The notes under the pieces are model-generated. The model had not been told where the DNA came from, searched no databases, and saw nothing but the letters and a program-made list of their open reading frames with translations. The position numbers were made by a program, and so were the translations under genes. From CAWDPQ01 sp049642465 (GTDB taxonomy: Bacteria > Acidobacteriota > Vicinamibacteria > Vicinamibacterales > 2-12-FULL-66-21): a stretch of DNA of 64,000 bases. Shown in pieces: positions 53,252-60,868 of the stretch (position 1 is the stretch's first letter; every line of letters begins with the position of its first letter). The stretch lies in the NCBI GenBank assembly GCA_049642465.1, contig JBAROV010000050.1, positions 62,001-126,000 on the forward strand, given 5' to 3'.

Positions 53252-55008
53252 ACCGTGATCCGCCGGTTCCAGGTCCACCACTCGACAACCGCCAACACGA
53301 GCGCGCACAGCACGAAATACAACCACCACGGCCTCGCCGCTGCACCGGAGGCAACGGTGCGGGCGTCGGGCAAGGTGCCGAGCTTCGTCTGCGTCAGGTT
53401 CGAGAGCTGCGGCTCACCGGCATTGACCGCGAACGTCGTCCGGGAACTGCCATCCTGAGCCACATACAACCCCGGGGTCCGGAGGATCGCGGTCACCACG
53501 CCGTTCAGCCGCGTCAGCGGCACTCTGTCCTCGGTTGGGTCGGTGACTCCCGACGTCGTGGCATCGAACGATACGAGTCCGGGGCGGCGGCTGCTTTTAG
53601 GTCCGGAACCGCTCGTCAGCCACTCGAGGGCGTTGCCGATGAGCACAGGAAATGCCGGTGCCGCGGTCAGGTTCGATTCGTGCGGGCCGAACGTCACCAG
53701 GATCAATCGTCGGTTTGATTCGCTGACGTAGACGAGCGGTGTACCGCGAGACGAAGTGACGATCGCGCGGAGATCGGGCCAGCGATACGCCCGAGCCCCG
53801 TCGATCGTCAAGGTGAACGGATCGACGCCGCGCACCACGGGATGTGCTCCGGCGCTCTCCCATCGGGGGCGCTCTTCGCCTGTCGCACTCCGGCCCGATG
53901 GTGGCGAAAAGTACAACGCCGGGCGAGCGGGTGGAGTACTGGGGGCCCAGCGATCGAAAATGATGACGTCCGATCGTTCGGCAGTGGCCGAGTACGCCGC
54001 CGACGTGGTGGTCGATACGCGGACGCCCTGATCGCCTTCGAAGAACTTCGTCAGCCAAGCGGTGTTATCGCCGACAATGGCGATAGACAGCGGCCGAGGC
54101 CGCTCGATCCATCCAAAGGCTTCATCGTCTATCGCGAGCGCGTTTCCGTTCGCATCGACGTGCGCCCGCAGAGCCGAGTCGGCCGCATGCGCGAGCGGGA
54201 TGACCTGCCTCAACGTTTCACCGGCCTCCATCGCGACGGTCCGATCGAGGATTGGCGTCGAGCCGCGCGTGAGTTGCAGACGCACCTGTTGTCCAGCGCG
54301 AGCGTAGTTGGCCACTTCGAGATAGGCGTCAGCCGCGTGGTCGGGTCTCAGCGCGCGACGAACGTCGAACGCGGTAATCGCCACGTTTGGCGCGGCTTCG
54401 AATACCGAATGCAGCGTGATATCGCTGGCGATCGGCCGGCCGATCGCGCCATCCGTGATGAAGTGCACCTCTTCCGATCCCGCGACTCGTGGCCAGAAGA
54501 TCGCCTCGGACGCCGTGGGAGCAATCCGCTCGAGCGACGTATCGATGAGCGCGCGATCCGCCGTCGGGCCCTCAACCAGCCCTTCTCCCGTCGTCGCGAC
54601 CGCAACCTCGCCCGCGGTAGACGCCGCGAGCCGATGGGCCTCTGCGACAGCGCGCTCCCAACGGGTTTCTCCCGTGCTCGTCCGCGCCAGCATCGAAGGC
54701 GAAGAGTCGAGGACGATCAACATCCGCGCGAGTGACCCGGATGCGCCGGGCTTGCGGCGACTTGGTCCCGTCGCGGCAAAGGCCAGCAGCGCGGCGAGGA
54801 GAACCGTCACGACGAGTGAAACGGCACGCCGAATCCGTTCCCAGAGCGTCTGCTCTCGCGTTTCGTCGAGCACGCGCTGCCACAGCAACAGCGACGGCAC
54901 GAACATTCGTGGAGGACGAAGCTTGAGCAGAAACAGCCACGTGGCCACCGCGATCGCACCCGCCAGGAGCGTCCAGGCCTGCCACGCCGCCATCGCCGAG
55001 AACGTCAC
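53248..55008 (-). CDS. BatA-like membrane protein with VWA domain
   Basis: The 586-aa protein has the aerotolerance-regulator N-terminal region (WTLLAGAIAVATWLFLLKLR, PSLLLWQRVLDETREQTLWE) with two TM helices. A VWA domain with ARMLIVLDSSPSMLARTS carries the DxSxS MIDAS site. A long periplasmic region follows, then a C-terminal TM helix (WWLYFVLCALVLAVVEWWTW). Bat proteins act with MoxR ATPases in envelope integrity. It overlaps the DUF58 gene upstream and the double-VWA gene downstream by 4 bp each. Confidence 0.9.
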   Translation of the reverse strand: MTFSAMAAWQAWTLLAGAIAVATWLFLLKLRPPRMFVPSLLLWQRVLDETREQTLWERIRRAVSLVVTVLLAALLAFAATGPSRRKPGASGSLARMLIVLDSSPSMLARTSTGETRWERAVAEAHRLAASTAGEVAVATTGEGLVEGPTADRALIDTSLERIAPTASEAIFWPRVAGSEEVHFITDGAIGRPIASDITLHSVFEAAPNVAITAFDVRRALRPDHAADAYLEVANYARAGQQVRLQLTRGSTPILDRTVAMEAGETLRQVIPLAHAADSALRAHVDANGNALAIDDEAFGWIERPRPLSIAIVGDNTAWLTKFFEGDQGVRVSTTTSAAYSATAERSDVIIFDRWAPSTPPARPALYFSPPSGRSATGEERPRWESAGAHPVVRGVDPFTLTIDGARAYRWPDLRAIVTSSRGTPLVYVSESNRRLILVTFGPHESNLTAAPAFPVLIGNALEWLTSGSGPKSSRRPGLVSFDATTSGVTDPTEDRVPLTRLNGVVTAILRTPGLYVAQDGSSRTTFAVNAGEPQLSNLTQTKLGTLPDARTVASGAAARPWWLYFVLCALVLAVVEWWTWNRRITV

Positions 55009-55877
55009 GCGAGAAACCTGCCCTGACGAAATGCCTTGAGCACGACGTCTTCGAACGGACGCTCGGCATCGGCACGAACGTAGCCGATGTCATACCGCCC
55101 GCAGAAGCGTTCGAGATTCGTCGCGTGTGCCTGCCACGCGCGCGCGTAAGCGGAGGCCAGCCGCGGCGTGACTTCGATCACGCGTGCATCGCCGCTCTCC
55201 ACGTCCACGAAGCGGACGTCGCCGAGCGTGCCCGGATCCCTGTCCTGCGCAGACGCGATGTGGACGGCAAAGACGTCATGGCCGAGGGTTCTGAGAATCT
55301 TCAGTCCGCCCTCAGCGCCCGCGGTATCGAGGAAATCCGAAACGACAACGGTTAGTCCCAACTGCCGAGGGCGCGCGGCGAATTCCTTGAACGATTCGCG
55401 CAAATCCGTCGGCCCGGCCGGCTCGAGCCGTTCCAGCCTCTCGAACACACGGAAGATTCGCCCTTTTCCGCGACCGGGCGTCCACTCGCTCGAAAGTCCC
55501 TTGCCGAACGCCAGAATCGTCAGCCGATCGAGGTGCGCGAGGCCGATGTAGCACAACGCTGCCGTAACCCGCCGTGCCATGTCGAACTTCGCCGGTTCGA
55601 CCATCGATCGACTGACGTCGAGCATCAAGTAGATCGGCAGGTCGCGCTCTTCGTCAAACAGTCGCAGCAACAGCCGGTTGAGACGCTTGTAAGCCTTCCA
55701 GTCGATGTGGCGGAAATCGTCCCCGGGGGTGTACTGACGATGGTCGGCAAACTCGAGGCCGCGTCCTCGCTTTGGCGTCAGCCGATCGGCGCGGTTCTGT
55801 CCTGCCAGCGCCCGCTTCGACACGACGTGGAGATACTCCAGCTTCTTCAGGAATTCATCGTCAAATCGAAGGGACAT
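55005..55877 (-). CDS. DUF58 domain protein
   Basis: The 290-aa protein contains the DUF58 signature GRGLEFADHRQYTPGDDFRH followed by IDWKAYKRLNRLLLRLFDEE, and a VWA-like fold with LPIYLMLDVSRSM. DUF58 proteins accompany MoxR AAA+ ATPases and are thought to be their substrates or partners. It lies 26 bp after the MoxR gene and overlaps the BatA gene by 4 bp. The 26-bp gap includes one copy of the CTTCCAG heptamer found at 39382 and 58944. Confidence 0.94.
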   Translation of the reverse strand: MSLRFDDEFLKKLEYLHVVSKRALAGQNRADRLTPKRGRGLEFADHRQYTPGDDFRHIDWKAYKRLNRLLLRLFDEERDLPIYLMLDVSRSMVEPAKFDMARRVTAALCYIGLAHLDRLTILAFGKGLSSEWTPGRGKGRIFRVFERLERLEPAGPTDLRESFKEFAARPRQLGLTVVVSDFLDTAGAEGGLKILRTLGHDVFAVHIASAQDRDPGTLGDVRFVDVESGDARVIEVTPRLASAYARAWQAHATNLERFCGRYDIGYVRADAERPFEDVVLKAFRQGRFLA

Positions 55878-55903
55878 GGGTCGGTTCCCGGCTTCCAGCT
55901 TGG

Positions 55904-56896
55904 TTAGTCAGTTCTCACCTGATCCAGGAGTTCGCTGACGATCGTGTCGGTATCGACCTCGTCGGCTTCCCCTTCGAAGTTCAGCAGGATGCGATGCCGG
56001 AGAGAGGGGAGTGCCATGGCGCGGATGTCGTCCACGGAGACGAACGCCTGTCCGCGGTTCAGGGCGTGAATCTTTCCAGCGAGCACGATCGCCTGCGCGG
56101 CGCGCGGGCTCGCGCCGTAGCGCACGTATCGCTTTACGAGCGGCGTCGCATAGTCCGATTCCGGATGGCTGCCCAACGTCAATCGAATCGCATACGCCTG
56201 CACCGGCCGTGCGATGGGCACGGACCTGGCGACGTGCCGCATTTCGAGAATCTCCGGTCCATCCACCACGCGTGACACGACAGGATCGGTGTCCTTCGTC
56301 GTTCGTTCGAGGATGTCGTGCATGGCCTCTTCGCTCGGATAGCGAACCTTCAACTTGAAGAAGAAGCGATCGAGCTGTGCCTCGGGAAGCGGATAGGTGC
56401 CTTCCATCTCCAGCGGGTTCTGCGTGGCGAGCACGAGAAAGGGCAGCTCCAGCTTGTAGGTCGTCTTGCCAACCGAGACGCTGACGTCCTGCATCGCCTC
56501 GAGCAATGCCGACTGCGTTTTCGGCGTGGCGCGGTTGATTTCGTCGGCGAGCACCAGGTTCGCGAAGATCGGACCGGGCTGGAATTCGAAGAAGGTTCCC
56601 CCGTGCGAATGCTCCTGAACGATATTGGTCCCGACGATGTCGGCGGGCATCAGATCGGGAGTGAATTGAATGCGGGAAAACTTCAGGTGGAGCACATCGG
56701 CGAGCGTGTGGACGAGACTTGTCTTGCCGACGCCCGGTATCCCCTCGAGCAGCACGTGACCACCGGCCAGCAGACTCGTGACGGTGCCATCGACGATATC
56801 TTCGTGGCCGACGATGCGGCGTCCTACCTCCTGCGTGATCCGAAGGAACCGTTGACGGAACTGATCGATGGACTGAGCGACGACAGTTGTGGTCAT
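55904..56896 (-). CDS. MoxR-family AAA+ ATPase
   Basis: The 330-aa cytosolic ATPase has Walker A LLEGIPGVGKTSLVHTLA, the MoxR motif RIQFTPDLMPADIVGTNI, Walker B LVLADEINRATPKTQSALLE and sensor 1 VLATQNPLEMEGTYPLPEAQ. MoxR proteins act as chaperones that insert metals or assemble complexes together with DUF58/VWA proteins. Its start overlaps the stop of the upstream membrane-protein gene by 4 bp, and it drives a five- or six-gene operon. Confidence 0.96.
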   Translation of the reverse strand: MTTTVVAQSIDQFRQRFLRITQEVGRRIVGHEDIVDGTVTSLLAGGHVLLEGIPGVGKTSLVHTLADVLHLKFSRIQFTPDLMPADIVGTNIVQEHSHGGTFFEFQPGPIFANLVLADEINRATPKTQSALLEAMQDVSVSVGKTTYKLELPFLVLATQNPLEMEGTYPLPEAQLDRFFFKLKVRYPSEEAMHDILERTTKDTDPVVSRVVDGPEILEMRHVARSVPIARPVQAYAIRLTLGSHPESDYATPLVKRYVRYGASPRAAQAIVLAGKIHALNRGQAFVSVDDIRAMALPSLRHRILLNFEGEADEVDTDTIVSELLDQVRTD

Positions 56897-58248
56897 TGTT
56901 TGCGGATGAAGTATCGCTGTATATCAGATCGCCGTCCCTCGGGTACCTGCGGCGGTGCGGTGGCGCGGCTGCGATCGGACCGTTCGGCGGCGCCATGGGT
57001 AAACGTCGCAGTCGCCTGGCCCTGCTCGGTCTTTCTCCGCACCTGCGCCTCGACGTTTGGGCCCTCGGTGTCGACGTTTGCTTCGATCGTTTCCTGCCGA
57101 AGGGCGGCTTCGATCTCGGTTGGTTTCGCCGCGCCGCTCGTGGACCCCGATCCACCCACGCCGAAGCCAGGCGGTCCGGCAGCGTTCGCGTCCTTGTTCG
57201 ACATCATAATGACGCTGTCGGCGCCGGCCGCCGATTGCGATTCCTTCAACGACTGAATCGTCGGCTCGTTGGCACCGCTGGCGTTTGGCGCCTGGCTCAG
57301 CTCTCCCGGCTCTTCGGAGATTCGGGAGTTGCGCGCGTTCTCGATCTCCCTGTCTTCAGCAGCGGCGGCTTCCGACAGGTTCTTCGCCAGCTCCTCCACC
57401 GTCTTGCGGAATTCACTGGCACCCGGGTTGATGTCCGCGGCGTGACGAAGCCGTTCGGCGAGCGCCTTCATTTCCTCGGCGGACCGCTCGGGAGGAGCGC
57501 TCTCCGCATCGGGATTCATCGCATGCGACAGTTCCTTGAGCGCCTCGGTATCGCGAAGCTCGCGCAGCTTCGTCAGCAGCTCCTGCATCTCGGCACTCGA
57601 GAGGCGTGCGGCTTGCTCATCGAGCGTTCCCGCTTCAGCCGCTGCGAGCAGTGCCTCGAGCGCCTGTTGCAGGTCCTTTGGCAGCTCGCCGGGTGCCGCC
57701 TGAGTCGCGGGTGTTTGGGCGGATGCGCGCGATCGAAAGCCCGTGTATTCGGGGAAGAGCACGGCAACGCCAATCGCCGCAACCACCAGCGCGGCTGTCG
57801 CAGCACGTGCGTGTGGAGACCGTATCGGCGGATACAACTCGGACCAATCTGTGCCCTCGAGGCGATGCGCCGCACGTTCGAGATGGAAGTCGATCCATTC
57901 GTTTTGCTTCTCCCGCGCGGCGAACCAGCTTGCGCTTCGCAGTTCGCCGGCGAGTGACGCGTCGGCATCGATTGCCGCGGCGATGTCGTCGGAAACGGAT
58001 CGCGGACGGCCACTGAAAAAGACGAAGAGGCAGAATGCAACAAAACTTGCCGCCAGAATCGAGAGTGGAACGAAGGCCGGCCACCCGACGAGGCGACTGA
58101 CTCCCGCAAGACCAAGGCAGACCGCGGCTCCCCACGGTGCGGCACGCCAGAGTCGCAAGGCGGCGTGATGCCGCCGCCGGCGTCGATCGGCCAACGCAAT
58201 CGCGTCACGCACGCGCCGGGCTGGGGAAAGGGGTGAAATCTCAACCAC
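56893..58248 (-). CDS. Membrane protein with long coiled coil, first gene of MoxR operon
   Basis: The 451-aa protein has a pair of TM helices (AVCLGLAGVSRLVGWPAFVP; LSILAASFVAFCLFVFFSG) and a third (AATAALVVAAIGVAVLFPEY). A long Ala/Glu-rich coiled-coil region (205-320) follows: LQQALEALLAAAEAGTLDEQ, then MKALAERLRHAADINPGA. The C-terminal tail is Gly/Ser- then Arg-rich. No family is firmly recognised; DUF4175-like proteins have a similar layout and position in such operons. It may be the membrane tether of the complex. Confidence 0.8.
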   Translation of the reverse strand: MVEISPLSPARRVRDAIALADRRRRRHHAALRLWRAAPWGAAVCLGLAGVSRLVGWPAFVPLSILAASFVAFCLFVFFSGRPRSVSDDIAAAIDADASLAGELRSASWFAAREKQNEWIDFHLERAAHRLEGTDWSELYPPIRSPHARAATAALVVAAIGVAVLFPEYTGFRSRASAQTPATQAAPGELPKDLQQALEALLAAAEAGTLDEQAARLSSAEMQELLTKLRELRDTEALKELSHAMNPDAESAPPERSAEEMKALAERLRHAADINPGASEFRKTVEELAKNLSEAAAAEDREIENARNSRISEEPGELSQAPNASGANEPTIQSLKESQSAAGADSVIMMSNKDANAAGPPGFGVGGSGSTSGAAKPTEIEAALRQETIEANVDTEGPNVEAQVRRKTEQGQATATFTHGAAERSDRSRATAPPQVPEGRRSDIQRYFIRKQ

Positions 58249-58265
58249 TCAGTCGTTAACGATAT

Positions 58266-58351
58266 CCCGCCTTCGCGCTCTCGCGCTACGGCGCGGCAAG
58301 CCCGCCTTTCTTTCCCGCCTTCGCGCCTCCGGCGCTACGGCGCGGCAAGCT
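58266..58351. repeat. Two tandem REP-like palindromes
   Basis: Two copies of CCCGCCTTCGCGC...GCTACGGCGCGGCAAGC lie at 58266-58301 and 58315-58351, in the gap between the SRPBCC gene and the MoxR operon. Each folds into a GC-rich hairpin. A related palindrome is at 25553-25580. Confidence 0.75.
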
Positions 58352-58359
58352 GCGAGTGA

Positions 58360-58878
58360 TCAAGGCAACCGCTTCTGCAAGTCCGCCAGGTAGGCCTCGA
58401 TGGTGGCCGCGTGGCCCATGATGAAGCGGGAAACGAACCGGAAAATGGGGTTGTAGACCTCACCGTGTTCGGTAATCGTGACCTCCGTCCGTTCCGGGCT
58501 CCCCTGGCCCGCCGGCACGGTCTTCAGGTTGTAGACCCATCGCCCGCCAAACGGGAGGTTCTTGTCCGCGATTTCCGTGACCAGCCGTGTCGGTTCTCGA
58601 AATTCGATGGCCTCGAAAGTCAGTGGGCCCTCGGGGCCGTCCTCCCGCCAGCGAAGGGGGTCCCGTCCGAGCAGTTGCACGCTGCTGACTGAGTGCCGCC
58701 ACGCAGGAAAGTCTTCTACGCGCGTGATTGTCGCCCACACCTCGCCGATCGGCCTGTTGATGGCCATGCTGCGCGACGCCACGTGACCCTGCGGCAGCGC
58801 AAAGCCAATGAGCGCCACGATCCCGAGGAGCAGGATCAGGCAGAGGACGGCGAAGCCGGCCCATTTCAGGATGGTCAT
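58360..58878 (-). CDS. SRPBCC-fold (START-like) protein with N-terminal membrane helix
   Basis: The ATG at 58878 gives 172 aa. A TM helix (MTILKWAGFAVLCLILLLGI) anchors the protein. The SRPBCC domain has ASRSMAINRPIGEVWATITR, LRWREDGPEGPLTFEAIEF and RWVYNLKTVPAG. Such domains bind hydrophobic ligands in a deep pocket. Longer upstream frames translate repeats and are rejected. Confidence 0.85.
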   Translation of the reverse strand: MTILKWAGFAVLCLILLLGIVALIGFALPQGHVASRSMAINRPIGEVWATITRVEDFPAWRHSVSSVQLLGRDPLRWREDGPEGPLTFEAIEFREPTRLVTEIADKNLPFGGRWVYNLKTVPAGQGSPERTEVTITEHGEVYNPIFRFVSRFIMGHAATIEAYLADLQKRLP

Positions 58879-58943
58879 GACGTGCGGCGATACCTTACCG
58901 CGAAAAGGACGGGAGGACGGGAGGACGGGGCAACGGCATCGAA

Positions 58944-58985
58944 CTGGAAGCCGGAAGCTGGAAGCTGGCAGCTGGAAGCTGACAG
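58944..58985. repeat. Six 7-bp units, CTGGAAG
   Basis: Units CTGGAAG, CCGGAAG, CTGGAAG, CTGGCAG, CTGGAAG, CTGACAG are contiguous. They are preceded by three 8-bp GGACGGGA units (58907-58931). The array fills the divergent gap between the SRPBCC and esterase genes. The same word is found inverted at 39382-39408. Confidence 0.85.
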
Positions 58986-59000
58986 CGATAGGATGACGCC

Positions 59001-60851
59001 GTGCCGAGACACCCATTTGCCACGATTGCAGCCGTCGCACTCCTGACGAGCGGCAGCGCGCTCTTTGCGCTGCAGACGCCGTATCGCACGCTCGACGACA
59101 AGTTCGCCCCGCCGAACCACACGTCGCTCGACGCGTGGCAACCGCGTGCGGCGTACCTCAAGGAACACATTCTCGCGACGGCCGGGCTGCTGCCGATGCC
59201 CGAGAAGACACCGCTGAAGCCCGTCGTGTTCGGCGAAATCCGCCACACGGACTACACCGTGTCGAAGGTGTACTTCGAGAGCCTGCCTGGATTCTTCGTC
59301 ACGGGCAATCTGTACAAGCCAATGGGTGCGGGACCGTTTCCGGCAATTCTCTCTCCGCACGGGCACTGGGCGTACGGGCGACTCGAGAATTCAGACGTCG
59401 GATCGATCCCGGGTCGCGCGATCAATCTCGCGCGACAGGGGTTCGTCGTGTTGACCTACGACATGATTGGCTACAACGACAGCCGTCAACTCTCGCACAC
59501 ATTCGGCGGTCAGCGGGAGAACCTGTGGGGTCTGAGTCTCGCGGGTCTTCAGCTGTGGAACAGTATCCGAGGGCTCGATTTTCTCGAGTCGCTCGATTAC
59601 GTGCGACGCGATGCCATCGGGGCGACAGGGGCCTCTGGCGGCGGCACTCAGACGTTTCTGCTGGCCGCGGTGGACGGGCGGGTCGCTGCCGCCGCGCCAG
59701 TCAACATGATCTCGCTGCACATGCAGGGCGGCTGTTTGTGCGAGAACCAGCCGGGCCTGCGACTCGAGACCACGAACGTCGAGATTGCGTCAACCATTGC
59801 GCCGCGACCGCTGCTGATGGTGTCGGCCACTGGCGACTGGACGACGAACACGATGAAGCTCGAGTACCCGGCGGTGCGCGGCATCTACCGGTTGTTCGAC
59901 GCCGAAGATCGCGTGCACGGCGTGCAGTTCGAAGCGCCGCACAACTACAACAAGAATTCCCGCGAGGCGATGTATGCCTTCATGGCACGCTGGCTCCAGA
60001 AGGCCTCGCCTGACGTCAAACGGCCTGAACGCAACTTCACTCCCGATCCGCTCCCCGACCTCCTCGTTTTTCACCGGCGATCGCTTCCCGAAAATGCGGT
60101 CACACCCTCGCAGCTCACGGAAAACTGGATTGCCGCCGCGCGTCGTCAGCTGACCAGCACAAACCGCGATACGTTCGATCGCGCGCTGCGTCACGCGCTC
60201 GGATTTGTCGAAGCCCCCGCTCCCCCCGCTCGTCCGCAGACGCGGACCCGCAGCAAGGCTCGGCACGTCATCCTGAGCGACGCGGATCCAGAGCTGGAGA
60301 AGCTGCTCAAACGTGCCGGTTTCACCATCGATATGGTCTCGTTCACGCCCTACGACACGGCGGCTGCCGCCAAGATCCGCCATTTCGACACCTACAACCG
60401 GACGGCCGCCTCGCAGCGTGTTGCCGACCTTGTTGCTGCCGCGCGCGCCCATCCGGATTCGGTGATCGTTGCCCGAGGGGATGCAGCGCTTGCTGGAGTG
60501 CTGGCCGCTGCCGTGGCGCCGGTTCGCCTCGCGATTCTGGATGTCGGGAACTTCGATACGTCGAATGATGCAGAGTTTGTCGAGCGTCTTTACATCCCGG
60601 GTCTGCGCAGGGCAGGAGATCTCGAGACTGCCGTGCGCGCCGCTCGGGATCGAGTCGTCATCCACAACGCGGGGGAGAAGTTTGTCATCACCAGTGGGAG
60701 TGTCTCGCGGACAAAGCTGACGCCGCGCGAAGTGGTGGAAAGGGTTCAGAAAGGGTTCAGAAGGGGTTCAGAAGGGGTTCAGAGGGGTTCAAAGGTTCAA
60801 GGGTTCAAAGGGTTCAAGGGTTCAAGCGGTTCAAGCGGTTCAGACGGCTGA
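59001..60851 (+). CDS. Secreted alpha/beta-hydrolase (acetylxylan-esterase-like) with repeat-encoded C-terminal tail
   Basis: The 616-aa protein starts at a GTG (AGGA 8 nt upstream) and has a signal peptide (RHPFATIAAVALLTSGSALF). The hydrolase domain (60-330) shows the oxyanion region ILSPHGHWAYG and the nucleophile elbow GATGASGGGTQTF. The His is probably in the HNYNKNS region. It resembles acetylxylan-esterase/family-7 hydrolases of Acidobacteria. A second domain of about 230 residues lacks a family. The last 30 residues (FRRGSEGVQRGSKVQGFKG...) are the translated GGTTCAGA repeat, so the original stop was probably upstream. Confidence 0.85.
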   Translation: MPRHPFATIAAVALLTSGSALFALQTPYRTLDDKFAPPNHTSLDAWQPRAAYLKEHILATAGLLPMPEKTPLKPVVFGEIRHTDYTVSKVYFESLPGFFVTGNLYKPMGAGPFPAILSPHGHWAYGRLENSDVGSIPGRAINLARQGFVVLTYDMIGYNDSRQLSHTFGGQRENLWGLSLAGLQLWNSIRGLDFLESLDYVRRDAIGATGASGGGTQTFLLAAVDGRVAAAAPVNMISLHMQGGCLCENQPGLRLETTNVEIASTIAPRPLLMVSATGDWTTNTMKLEYPAVRGIYRLFDAEDRVHGVQFEAPHNYNKNSREAMYAFMARWLQKASPDVKRPERNFTPDPLPDLLVFHRRSLPENAVTPSQLTENWIAAARRQLTSTNRDTFDRALRHALGFVEAPAPPARPQTRTRSKARHVILSDADPELEKLLKRAGFTIDMVSFTPYDTAAAAKIRHFDTYNRTAASQRVADLVAAARAHPDSVIVARGDAALAGVLAAAVAPVRLAILDVGNFDTSNDAEFVERLYIPGLRRAGDLETAVRAARDRVVIHNAGEKFVITSGSVSRTKLTPREVVERVQKGFRRGSEGVQRGSKVQGFKGFKGSSGSSGSDG

Positions 60852-60865
60852 ACCCCTTCTGAACC
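60741..60865. repeat. GGTTCAGA/GGTTCAA repeat array ending in hairpin terminator
   Basis: More than ten copies of GGTTCA(G/A)A spaced 7-11 bp cover the 3' end of the esterase gene. The motif then appears inverted: CTGAACCCCTTCTGAACC (60848-60865) is the exact reverse complement of 60754-60771 and of 60765-60782. GGTTCAG-ACGG-CTGAACC (60837-60854) forms a tight hairpin. It sits between two convergent genes, so a bidirectional terminator role is plausible. Confidence 0.75.
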
Positions 60866-60868
60866 TGT

